Under the pieces are notes generated by a model. The model saw nothing but the letters and a program-made list of their open reading frames with translations. It was not told the origin of the DNA and made no database searches. From contig JAIMBK010000023.1 of NCBI GenBank assembly GCA_023511535.1, positions 1 through 42,850 of the forward strand: a stretch of 42,850 bases of DNA. The letters run 5' to 3'. Position 1 is the stretch's first letter. Every line of letters begins with the position of its first letter. The position numbers were made by a program, and so were the translations under genes. Below, piece by piece: positions 14,646 through 22,927 of the stretch. The stretch comes from Armatimonadota bacterium. Lineage in GTDB: Bacteria > Bacillota > Desulfotomaculia > Desulfotomaculales > Nap2-2B.

Positions 14646-16592
14646 ATGGGTAAGCCATATGAAATAGAATTGTGCAATTTGAACCAAACTTACCAATGGA
14701 GCTTTGAGGTACCAATTGAAAAGCTTTGTGCATTTGTAAAGTCCTCCCATGATCTCCCTATGGTTGCGGTCGGGTCAGGAGGGTCACTGACAGCTGCTCA
14801 TATGGCTGCTTTCCTTCATCAAAGAACAGGAATGATAGCGAAGGCTATTACCCCTCTTGAGCTTATCTCTTCCGGAAATTTTATCCGGGAGAACAGTGTG
14901 CTATTTTTGAGTGCTGGGGGGCGCAATAAAGATATTTTATCAGCTTTTCGTTTCGCTGTAACTTCTGAACCACGCCAGCTCATGGCTCTTTGTACGCGTA
15001 AGGAAAGTCCTTTAAAGCGTCTTTCCAATGAATTTCGTTGGTCCTGCTTTCTTGACTTTGACCTACCAACTGGGAAGGACGGTTTTCTAGCTACTAACTC
15101 GCTTCTGGCTTTTAATGTTATTTTAATCCGAGCCTATAAAGAAATATTTATGGAAAGCTATACGTTTCCCAAATATCTTCCATCCACCCAAGAAATTTTT
15201 GAACAGCTCAATGCTTCTGTGCAGCCATTGCTTAAAAGAGATGTATGGGTGGTGCTTTATGGGGGATGGGGCCTTCCGGCTGCAATAGATAGCGAATCAA
15301 AATTTACGGAAGCTGCCTTAAAACATATTCAATTAGCTGATTACCGGAACTTCGCACACGGTAGACATTACTGGCTTGCTAAACGAGGGGAAGAAACAGG
15401 TGTTGTCGCTCTAATTACCCCAGATGAAAGAAAGATAGCCGCAAAAACCCTCGACTTACTACCTGAGAACATTCCGTTACTCCATATTGTTACAGATAGA
15501 TCCGGCCCAGTTGGAGCTTTAGAGTTGCTTGTTAAAACCCTACATCTAGTTTATTTGGTAGGCATAGCTTGTGGCATAGATCCAGGTATGCCCAAAGTAC
15601 CAACATTTGGACGTCGTATTTACCGTCTCGGGATTTCGTTATCTGATAGAGACACGACCTTTACCATTGGTTTAAATAGTCAGATGGCAACCGCTATCAT
15701 TAGAAAAAGTAGATATTCATCAATTAAAGAGATGAAGGTTGAGGATATTAACTATTGGAAAAAAGCATATCAAGAATATATTTCCAGATTAGAAAGCATT
15801 TCTTTTGGTTCTGTGATTTTTGATTATGACGGGACGCTTTGTGATTTAAATGAGCGCTATAAAGGTCCGCCCACGGAAATCGGGCAAGAACTTGTACGTT
15901 TGTTGAGAGGGGGTATTATTATTGGAATTGCTACTGGTCGAGGAAAATCTGTAAGGTTTAATCTCCAGCGCTTGATCCCAAAGGAATATTGGAAACAGGT
16001 TTTGATTGGGTATTATAACGGTTCAGATATAGCCTTTTTAAATGATGAAACTCACCCAGACAAGGCTAGGCCACTTGATGCTTCAATAAAATCAATAAAA
16101 GATGCGTTAGAGAGTCATGAACAATTTTGTCGCATAGCAAAATATGAATGTCGTCCTAAGCAAATTACAGTGGAACCTGTCAATGTAGCAATCTGGAAAA
16201 AGACCAAGGCAGTTCTGTTTGATATTATTAACAAAAATAATGTGCCAGGAGTTCAAGTTTTAGAGTCAGGCCACTCGATCGATGTTCTTGCCCCCGGAGT
16301 GTCTAAACTACATCTTGTTAAAGCATGTGAAGAGGCCGCAAAACAGGCCGGTAACCCAGGAGTTGCATTGTGTATTGGAGATAAAGGAGAGTGGCCAGGC
16401 AATGATTATGATCTTCTTTCTACCCCTTACTCAATAAGTGTTGATACGGTTTCTCCCGATCCAGCAAGCTGTTGGAATTTAAGTCAAGCGGGACATCGGG
16501 GAGTACAGGCAACAATGTATTATTTACAGTCCATGTTTATATCGAATTATAACAGCTTTAAGTTTTCTTTAAAAAGGAGAAAGCCAAAATGA
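14646..16592 (+). CDS. double SIS domain - HAD phosphatase fusion protein
   Basis: The 648-residue cytosolic protein has three parts. Residues about 30-165 form a SIS (phosphosugar isomerase/binding) domain with MVAVGSGGSLTAAHMAAFLHQ and VLFLSAGGRNKDILSAF. Residues about 195-345 form a second SIS domain (ESKFTEAALKHIQLADYRNF, then GRHYW). Residues about 390-630 form a Cof-type HAD hydrolase with motif I FDYDGTLCDL, motif II IATGRGKS and motif IV CIGDKGEWPGNDYDLL. All HAD catalytic Asp residues are present, so it is probably an active phosphatase acting on a phosphosugar-like compound held by the SIS part. The start ATG follows GAGGT. Its stop overlaps the next start (ATGA). AT-rich codon use differs from flanking core genes. 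Confidence 0.8.
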   Translation: MGKPYEIELCNLNQTYQWSFEVPIEKLCAFVKSSHDLPMVAVGSGGSLTAAHMAAFLHQRTGMIAKAITPLELISSGNFIRENSVLFLSAGGRNKDILSAFRFAVTSEPRQLMALCTRKESPLKRLSNEFRWSCFLDFDLPTGKDGFLATNSLLAFNVILIRAYKEIFMESYTFPKYLPSTQEIFEQLNASVQPLLKRDVWVVLYGGWGLPAAIDSESKFTEAALKHIQLADYRNFAHGRHYWLAKRGEETGVVALITPDERKIAAKTLDLLPENIPLLHIVTDRSGPVGALELLVKTLHLVYLVGIACGIDPGMPKVPTFGRRIYRLGISLSDRDTTFTIGLNSQMATAIIRKSRYSSIKEMKVEDINYWKKAYQEYISRLESISFGSVIFDYDGTLCDLNERYKGPPTEIGQELVRLLRGGIIIGIATGRGKSVRFNLQRLIPKEYWKQVLIGYYNGSDIAFLNDETHPDKARPLDASIKSIKDALESHEQFCRIAKYECRPKQITVEPVNVAIWKKTKAVLFDIINKNNVPGVQVLESGHSIDVLAPGVSKLHLVKACEEAAKQAGNPGVALCIGDKGEWPGNDYDLLSTPYSISVDTVSPDPASCWNLSQAGHRGVQATMYYLQSMFISNYNSFKFSLKRRKPK

Positions 16593-17251
16593 GTTACTTG
16601 GCTCTCCAAAAAGATACCATAACAGATGATGAAACAAAATTTCAAAATGGGGAGGCTAAAATATTTTTTTCTCCTTTACCTTCACTTAGAGATAATGAGT
16701 ACCCCATAGTCTGGTTGGATTTACATATTTCAGGTGACGGATATGAAGTATGCGGAAAAGACTCAAAGTTAAAATTTGAAAAGTATAATGGTGATTTATG
16801 TACTTCGATACGTCCAGGTTTGAGTCTAAGGCTTATAACGCAAGAAAAAATCGGTGTTCAAAGAGATGTAACTGGAATCGTCGTAAATTTAGCTCGGATT
16901 GCCGTAAAAGGACTTTTTATCGCTCCTGGTAAAATCGACCCAGGTTTTTCTCCAAATCAATTGACCCTTGTTATAACTAATCACTCGAAACGTTCAATCG
17001 ACTTAAAGGCCGGGGAGAAAATTGCTGCTATTGCATTTGCCCAGACATCTATGAAATGTGCGGGGACCAAATCTTCTGGATGGGCCAATAGAAGGATAGA
17101 GGGTTACTCTAAATCATCTTGGGATCGATTTAAAGAGCCTCTAAAGAATATAGATATATTTGACTTAGTTAAAAATCTAATAACAGCTGCCGTTGGGGCA
17201 GTTATTGTCTTAATAGTCCAGTATTTTTTAAAAAGGGCCGGGTTTGAATAA
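16589..17251 (+). CDS. dCTP deaminase/dUTPase-fold protein with C-terminal membrane helix
   Basis: The first 170 residues follow the trimeric dCTP deaminase/dUTPase beta-fold: SIRPGLSLRLITQEKIGVQ, GIVVNLARIAVKGLFI, GKIDPGFSPNQLTLVITNH and LKAGEKIAAIAFAQTS, matching the family's LAR-x-GL, IDPGF and G-x-x-I-A-x-x-x-F elements. The position of the catalytic Glu of dCTP deaminases (LEFYN in E. coli Dcd) reads LVITN, so deaminase activity is doubtful. Residues about 190-212 (LVKNLITAAVGAVIVLIVQYF) form a membrane helix, unusual for this fold. I infer a membrane-anchored nucleotide-binding sensor or effector. It overlaps the SIS-HAD gene by 4 bases. Confidence 0.72.
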   Translation: MSYLALQKDTITDDETKFQNGEAKIFFSPLPSLRDNEYPIVWLDLHISGDGYEVCGKDSKLKFEKYNGDLCTSIRPGLSLRLITQEKIGVQRDVTGIVVNLARIAVKGLFIAPGKIDPGFSPNQLTLVITNHSKRSIDLKAGEKIAAIAFAQTSMKCAGTKSSGWANRRIEGYSKSSWDRFKEPLKNIDIFDLVKNLITAAVGAVIVLIVQYFLKRAGFE

Positions 17252-17254
17252 ATT

Positions 17255-18382
17255 ATGAGAGATGTTCTTGCCGAACGACTTCTTGCCGAAGTAATGAAAT
17301 GGACACCCGAGGACGTGGCTAGGGAACGTCCTGATCTTCAGGCATTGGCGACTTTTAAGTACGATGAATACCAACAGTTTTCTCCTGGGATGCGCTTTGT
17401 CGAGAGCCTCGCGCTTTGGCTTAACCAGTTCGATACAGATGAAGAGCGGGAGCTGGCCTATAGGTTCGTTCGTTCTCGTTTAATTTTTATCTCCTCCGCT
17501 GAGATGGCCCACCTCGTGACAATTGCCTTTCCAGACTTTATCCGCCCCTTTTTAATCCGTCGAACTGCGGATTATTTAGGTGTGCCAGATAGATGTGTGA
17601 CTAGAATTGCTAATAGCGTAGAGTTTAAGGTTCTCCTGAGGCAAAGCTTGTTTCTTGGTTTAAGTGACGGTGCCCATATAGATCTCTTTCGGAGAAGTAA
17701 TCCAGAAATTAGTCATGAACAAGTTTGGCAGACATACGAAATCTCTGAGCAAAAAGCAGAAGACATGCTTTCTAAGCTAAGTTCTGAATTGGAGGCATGG
17801 CTCGGCAGAAAGCTGATCGATAAAGAAAGGAGATTTCGTATGTTGTTTCTTCTGGATGACTTTTCAGGAAGTGGGCTAAGTTATTTAAGAAAAGAGCCTG
17901 TTGGTAGTAAATTCGCTGGGAAAATTCATAAAGTTCTTAGCAGTATTAATTCAAAAGAAGGTGTTATGAAAAGCCTGTTTAATCCAGAGGATTTACATAT
18001 CTGTATTGTTTTATACGTGGCTACCACTCAGGGGCTAGCACATTTAGAAAGACACATTAATGACTGGTTGAAGGAAAATGGCAGTAGTATTCAATGGATC
18101 TTATTAGCTATTCAGGTAATCCCCGAAACAACTAATCTACACCTCGAAAAAGATGGCAAGATTATAAATTTACTAAAAAAGTATTTTGACTCATCTATCA
18201 TTGATGAACATTATCGTAAAGGGCGGTATCAGGAACCTTATTTAGGTTTTGACCAATGTGCCTTACCTTTGGTTTTAACCCATAATACACCAAATAATTC
18301 AGTACCTCTGCTGTGGTTTGAGGAGTATAGAAAGTATAGGGGTCTTTTCCCCCGTGTAAGCAGACACAGGAGGGAGTCATGA
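17255..18382 (+). CDS. phosphoribosyltransferase-like protein (PRTase-CE type)
   Basis: The 375-residue protein carries FLLDDFSGSGLSYL (about residue 205), which fits the PRPP-binding loop (hhhDDxxxSG) of phosphoribosyltransferases. It ends with ALPLVLTHNTPNNSVPLLW, a strongly patterned tail that I associate with the PRTase-CE family of conflict-system proteins (recalled, not searched). The N-terminal 200 residues are helical (LLAEVMKWTPEDVARERP...). Substrate is unknown. It starts 3 bases after the membrane protein and overlaps the ATPase gene by 4 bases (ATGA), so translation of the whole set is coupled. An upstream ribosome site is weak. Confidence 0.7.
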   Translation: MRDVLAERLLAEVMKWTPEDVARERPDLQALATFKYDEYQQFSPGMRFVESLALWLNQFDTDEERELAYRFVRSRLIFISSAEMAHLVTIAFPDFIRPFLIRRTADYLGVPDRCVTRIANSVEFKVLLRQSLFLGLSDGAHIDLFRRSNPEISHEQVWQTYEISEQKAEDMLSKLSSELEAWLGRKLIDKERRFRMLFLLDDFSGSGLSYLRKEPVGSKFAGKIHKVLSSINSKEGVMKSLFNPEDLHICIVLYVATTQGLAHLERHINDWLKENGSSIQWILLAIQVIPETTNLHLEKDGKIINLLKKYFDSSIIDEHYRKGRYQEPYLGFDQCALPLVLTHNTPNNSVPLLWFEEYRKYRGLFPRVSRHRRES

Positions 18383-20319
18383 GGGAGCCTCGTAATCCGT
18401 TCCGAATGCGAACATCTGAACATATTGAATCTGAGGCGACATTTTTACGCCTTTTCGGTCCAGGGGTACTCGACCTGTTGCCAAAGGAAAATTTGTGGGA
18501 CAGGGTACAAATATTTAGAAGTGCTCCGGGTGGAGGGAAAACATCCCTCTTTCGCGTTTTTACTCCAGCTGCTCTGCTTACTTTACATGGTTTTCGGGCA
18601 AACGAGGATTATAAGGAACTTTATCAGCGGATGAGGGATCTGGGTGTTTTGTCAGATAACGGTCCACATTTATTAGGAATTATGCTATCATGTGCCAGGA
18701 ACTATGCTATGTTAGATGACCTGGGCTTTGATCAAAGCCGAAAAGACCGGTTATTTTTTTCCCTGCTCAATGCCCGCTTGATGCTGGCAACCCTGAGGGG
18801 AGCCTTAACACTTAAAAACCTTCGTTATCCGGAAGATTTGGAACGAGTAAATATATTAGCGCCGGCTTATGGTGATTTCCCCGTACATGTGCCAGTTCCC
18901 GGTTCTGGTAAAGATTTATACGATTGGGCATGTTCCATCGAGAGAGGAATCTGCGAAACGATCGATAGCTTTAACCCATCTTATCATGAAGCCCTCCAAG
19001 GACACGATACTTTATATGTTCTTTCCTTAATGAAACCGGACTGTATTTTATGTGAAGGGGTGCCAATTGTCGATCGGATACTTGTAATGTTTGACGATGT
19101 TCATAAGTTAACCGCTTTACAGCGACAAAAGTTACTAGAAACACTATTTGATTATAGGCCCTCAGTAGGTATCTGGCTCGCAGAAAGACTTGAAGCGTTA
19201 AGTCCTGATGAGTTACTGGCTCCTGGAGCTACAACTGGAAGAGAGTATGGGAAGCCAATAAACCTTGAAGATTTTTGGAGAACAAGTGCAAATTCAAGAC
19301 GCTTTGAATATGTCATAACCAATATTGCTGATAAGCGTAGCAGGTTGGCCTATGATGCGCAAATTGAGTCATTTGCAGGATGTTTGCAGGAATTCCTTGA
19401 TGGAACTGAATGGCAGGATCGGTTTAATGAAGCCATAAAGATTATATCGGAACGAATTCGAACAAAAATAAGGTCAACTAAAAGATACGAAAAATGGGTA
19501 GAAGATAGAGAAATGTTAGAAGGAACCCCACGCCAGCGCGCGATAGCGTGGCGGGCACTTGAAATATTGATTGAACGGGATATTAGAAAGATTCAATTAT
19601 CTTTTGACTTTGGATTACCGTTAGAGCATGAAGAACTTGAACAAAAAGAGTCATTTTCGGTCCGGGCTGCTGCCGAATTCTTTATTGCTAGGGAGTTTAA
19701 TGTACCTTACTATTTTGGTATTTCCCGGCTTACTACTTTAGCGTCCTCAAATATAGAACAGTTTTTAGCATTTGCCGGAGATCTTTTTGAAGAAATTATT
19801 TCAGCTGCGCTTTTAAAGCGGCAAACCATTTTAACACCACAGCGACAAGAATCTATTCTGAAAGAGGCTGTACAGCAAAGATGGGAAGAGATCCCAAGAA
19901 AAATTCCGAACGGGCGTGAGGTACAGAAATTTCTAGAGGCAATTCATCAATGCGCCCGGTGGGAAACCGATAGGCCGAACGCGCCATATGCGCCAGGTGT
20001 GACAGGAATAGCCTTAACTATGGAAGATCGTGACAAACTTATTGATCCGAAAGTACGTTTGGTGCATCCTGAATATGAACGACTTATTCTTATTCTTTCA
20101 GCTTGCATATCGCATAACCTGCTTGAGGCATCTCTAGACCGTAGCCAAGGACAAAAAGGTAAAACATGGATGATTTTATATCTTAACAGGTGGTTGTGTT
20201 TAAAGTTTGGATTACCTCTTCAGTACGGGGGGTGGCGGCCAAAAACACCTGCTGAATTATGTAAGTGGCTTGATCAAGGATTCCGGCCGCCAAAAAAGAA
20301 TGGAGGTGGGCTATTATAA
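18379..20319 (+). CDS. ORC/CDC6-like AAA+ ATPase
   Basis: The 646-residue protein starts with RNPFRMRTSEHIESEATF and LRLFGPGVLDLLP, then Walker A RSAPGGGKTSLFRVFTP (about residue 50-65) and Walker B RILVMFDDVHKLT (about residue 225-237). This is the pattern of the prokaryotic 'ORC-CDC6 family AAA ATPase' group found in accessory operons, not a replication initiator such as DnaA. The long C-terminal half is helical with no motif I know. It probably senses or remodels a target, perhaps DNA, and drives the system. It overlaps the PRTase gene by 4 bases; GGAGG at 18371 is its ribosome site. Confidence 0.75.
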   Translation: MREPRNPFRMRTSEHIESEATFLRLFGPGVLDLLPKENLWDRVQIFRSAPGGGKTSLFRVFTPAALLTLHGFRANEDYKELYQRMRDLGVLSDNGPHLLGIMLSCARNYAMLDDLGFDQSRKDRLFFSLLNARLMLATLRGALTLKNLRYPEDLERVNILAPAYGDFPVHVPVPGSGKDLYDWACSIERGICETIDSFNPSYHEALQGHDTLYVLSLMKPDCILCEGVPIVDRILVMFDDVHKLTALQRQKLLETLFDYRPSVGIWLAERLEALSPDELLAPGATTGREYGKPINLEDFWRTSANSRRFEYVITNIADKRSRLAYDAQIESFAGCLQEFLDGTEWQDRFNEAIKIISERIRTKIRSTKRYEKWVEDREMLEGTPRQRAIAWRALEILIERDIRKIQLSFDFGLPLEHEELEQKESFSVRAAAEFFIAREFNVPYYFGISRLTTLASSNIEQFLAFAGDLFEEIISAALLKRQTILTPQRQESILKEAVQQRWEEIPRKIPNGREVQKFLEAIHQCARWETDRPNAPYAPGVTGIALTMEDRDKLIDPKVRLVHPEYERLILILSACISHNLLEASLDRSQGQKGKTWMILYLNRWLCLKFGLPLQYGGWRPKTPAELCKWLDQGFRPPKKNGGGLL

Positions 20320-20357
20320 CGAGAAGAACTCCTGGTTTTAGATGGGATCCTTATTTT

Positions 20358-21473
20358 ATGAAACGGGGGGCAGACTTTAATAATTTTTGGAAGAGTTACC
20401 TTTTAAGTGGAAACCGAAACCTTCTCTATGTACTTGGGCGGGGTTTTGATCCTCGTATGTGCATCGGTTTTGGAGCAATCTTGGGCGCAGGTGGATACGG
20501 GGTGCGTAATTGCCTGGTTATTGAATTTGATGAAGGTCCTGATTCCCCCTCAAGGCGTCATATTTCTCTTGTGGAAAAAAATTTAAAAATCCTTAAGAAT
20601 TTGATTCAATTTCGTGGAGAAATTTTAACCAAATCCGTACGAATGTGGTCGGGCGACGGACCTGGGAGACGTAGAGTTGGTTCTCGAAATGCAGCCGCGG
20701 TTTTCTGGGATATATCAGATTTGGAAAACTATACAGATATTGTGATTGATATAAGCGCCATGCCACGAGGCATTTATTTTTCTTTAATCGGAAAAATACT
20801 TTATCTTTTAGATCATGCTAAGAAAAACGACCAAGCTAGATTAATTCCCAACTTGCATGTAGTTGTTTCCGAAAACGTAAGGTTAGATAAGAAGATTCGT
20901 GATGTGGGTATAGACGACAATGCAAGCTATGTTCATGGTTTTGGTAGAGGCTTGGAAATGGAAGCTACAGAAGGTATACCCAAGGTATGGATACCAATTC
21001 TGGGGGAGGGGCAAAGAGGTCAATTAGAGAGAATATACACTCTTGTGAATCCTGATGAAATTTGTCCTGTTTTCCCTTCGCCTTCGTTAAATCCACGGCG
21101 AGGAGACGAATTACTTATCGAATACCGAGAACTTCTTTTTGACCAGTGGCGTATTGAACCCAAAAACATTATTTATGCCTCAGAACAAAACCCTTTTGAA
21201 GCATATCGCCAGATTCACCGGACTGTGTGTCATTATAATCGCTCGCTAGGGCCTTTAGGTGGCTGCAAGTCAGTAATTTCCGCTGTATCAAGCAAGCTCC
21301 TTTCTATTGGTGCGTTACTGGCTGTATACGAGTTAAAAGAGACGGGGATGAGTGTAGGTTTAGCGCATGTTGAGGCTCAAGGGTATGAAATAGATGAAAT
21401 CGAAAATGTAGGCTGTATAAATGATCAAGTAGAGCTTTTTACGTTATGGCTTGCGGGAGATTGCTATGAATGA
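20358..21473 (+). CDS. unrecognised island protein, Rossmann-like pattern
   Basis: I do not recognise this 371-residue family. It has alternating strand-helix patterns: NLLYVLGRGFDPRMCIGFGA near the start, then NCLVIEFDEG, then TDIVIDISAMPRGIYFSLIG, and near the end SSKLLSIGALLAVYELKETG. These fit a Rossmann-like nucleotide or sugar-nucleotide binding fold, but that is inference. The ATG at 20358 has no good ribosome site. A perfect GGAGGTG at 20302-20308 instead serves an in-frame ATT (20313) or ATA (20316) overlapping the ATPase stop, which would add ITRRTPGFRWDPYF to the N terminus. Thus the true start may be non-canonical. It overlaps the kinase gene by 8 bases. Confidence 0.65.
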   Translation: MKRGADFNNFWKSYLLSGNRNLLYVLGRGFDPRMCIGFGAILGAGGYGVRNCLVIEFDEGPDSPSRRHISLVEKNLKILKNLIQFRGEILTKSVRMWSGDGPGRRRVGSRNAAAVFWDISDLENYTDIVIDISAMPRGIYFSLIGKILYLLDHAKKNDQARLIPNLHVVVSENVRLDKKIRDVGIDDNASYVHGFGRGLEMEATEGIPKVWIPILGEGQRGQLERIYTLVNPDEICPVFPSPSLNPRRGDELLIEYRELLFDQWRIEPKNIIYASEQNPFEAYRQIHRTVCHYNRSLGPLGGCKSVISAVSSKLLSIGALLAVYELKETGMSVGLAHVEAQGYEIDEIENVGCINDQVELFTLWLAGDCYE

Positions 21474-22551
21474 AAATCTATTTGAAAATAAAAAACCTAA
21501 ACCAGTATGCGTTGGTACTGGGCTCGTGGCACTTGATGTGGTAATCAATGGGAGTCCTGGCTCACCACCTAAATTGTGGGCAGGAGGATCATGTGGGAAT
21601 GTCTTAACTATCCTTTCTTATCTAGGGTGGAAAACTTACCCCATTGCCAGACTAGGGGATGATGTAGCAGCAGCAGAACTACTAAAGGATATGAGGAGAT
21701 GGAAGGTTAAGACCAACCTTATCTCTTTAGATAAATCGAATAATACCCCTATTATTGTTGAAAAAATAGGGGTCAGCCGAAGCGGGATGGCATGGCATCG
21801 TTTTGAGTGGATTTGTCCTAATTGTGGTTCATGGTTGCCAAAATATAAGCCAGTTTTAGTTAAAGACTTAGAAAGTATATATAAGAAGATGACGAAACCC
21901 CAGGTGTTTTACTTTGACCGGGTGGCGCGTAGTTCGGTTGAATTAGCCAAAGTGAGTAAAAGACACGGGGCTCTTATAATGTTCGAACCGTCGGGGATCA
22001 AGGATAAGAAACTTTTTTTAGAATGCCTTAAGGTTGCTGATATTGTGAAGTATTCCCACGAAAGACTTGGTCATGCACAGGAGTTGACCCAAGAAAAAAA
22101 TATTCCATTAGAGATAGAGACACTTGGAGCGGAAGGGCTCCGGTATCGTCTAGGTCATAATAAGGGATTTGAAAGGAAATGGAAGTTTATGGTTGGGTAT
22201 CAAATTACAAACCTTAAGGACGCTGCTGGTTCCGGTGATTGGTGCAGTGCAGGGATTATTTATTTGCTGGGCGATGCCGGAAAGGAGAGCTTTGAAAATG
22301 TCGGGGAGAAAGATATTGAAGCCGCACTAAGTTTTGGGCAGGCGCTTGCCGCTTTAAATTGTTCTTATGAAGGAGCACGGGGTGTCATGTACGGTATCTC
22401 TAAACAGGAATTTGAGGCACGAGTTAGGGATATCTGGAATGGTATGGGTTTGCCGGAATCGAAAGAACAAAAAGAAGTTAAGGAAGCTGAACGAGTTTTT
22501 AAATGTATTTGCCCAAACTGTGCAAAGATAAATACCAAGCAAGCAAACTAA
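21466..22551 (+). CDS. PfkB-family carbohydrate/nucleoside kinase
   Basis: About 361 residues. Ribokinase-fold motifs are present: the N-terminal glycine motif WAGGSCGNVLTILSYLGW and the C-terminal signature LKDAAGSGDWCSAGIIYLL, where the last Asp of GSGD is the catalytic base. It is unusual in carrying a CPNC knuckle in an insertion (WICPNCGSWLP, about residue 105) and another at the C terminus (CICPNCAKI), suggesting a bound zinc. Substrate is unknown; sugars, nucleosides and sugar phosphates are all possible. The ATG at 21466, after GGGAGA, is preferred over the TTG at 21451. It is the last gene of the six-gene operon. Confidence 0.82.
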   Translation: MNENLFENKKPKPVCVGTGLVALDVVINGSPGSPPKLWAGGSCGNVLTILSYLGWKTYPIARLGDDVAAAELLKDMRRWKVKTNLISLDKSNNTPIIVEKIGVSRSGMAWHRFEWICPNCGSWLPKYKPVLVKDLESIYKKMTKPQVFYFDRVARSSVELAKVSKRHGALIMFEPSGIKDKKLFLECLKVADIVKYSHERLGHAQELTQEKNIPLEIETLGAEGLRYRLGHNKGFERKWKFMVGYQITNLKDAAGSGDWCSAGIIYLLGDAGKESFENVGEKDIEAALSFGQALAALNCSYEGARGVMYGISKQEFEARVRDIWNGMGLPESKEQKEVKEAERVFKCICPNCAKINTKQAN

Positions 22552-22685
22552 TATGCCCAGATAGTCGTTTCGAAGTTGCTAAAGGGATAGTAATTTTCGA
22601 AAAGGGATCATAAGGTTAAGGAAATTACTAATAGTAACTGCTTTTTGTTTTAAGATAAACAACGTTAATTCTTTTTTGCGTTAAT

Positions 22686-22904
22686 TTAACGCTGGTATTT
22701 AACAATGGCACCGGGGTGAAGGTTAGGACGCAGATAATCGTAAGGGTTGGTACTCAAAAGCCTTAAGACCTTGTATTCACCCGGGCCAGCATCTTCAACC
22801 ATTAAAGTAACACCTTCTAAATCGATTAAATGTGCGGCGGGGGTTTTCATTTCTTGTAATCCATCACTCACTAATTCTATCGGTAAAGGGGTATATAAAA
22901 TCAT
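22686..22904 (-). CDS. YlzJ-like protein
   Basis: The 72-residue protein begins MILYTPLPIELVSDGLQEM and ends with DYLRPNLHPGAIVKYQR. It is a small YlzJ-like protein of unknown function that follows tepA in many spore-formers. It lies 23 bases after the intact tepA on the same strand, so it is co-transcribed. A degenerate second copy of the pair is at 13222-14052. Confidence 0.82.
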   Translation of the reverse strand: MILYTPLPIELVSDGLQEMKTPAAHLIDLEGVTLMVEDAGPGEYKVLRLLSTNPYDYLRPNLHPGAIVKYQR

Positions 22905-22927
22905 AAGCTCAAAACCTTTCTGCCGGT

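Noticed and set aside
22670-22696. Palindrome GCGTTAATTTAACGC at the ylzJ stop as terminator
   Set aside because: On the strand of ylzJ it is followed by an A run rather than T, so it does not fit an intrinsic terminator; significance unclear.
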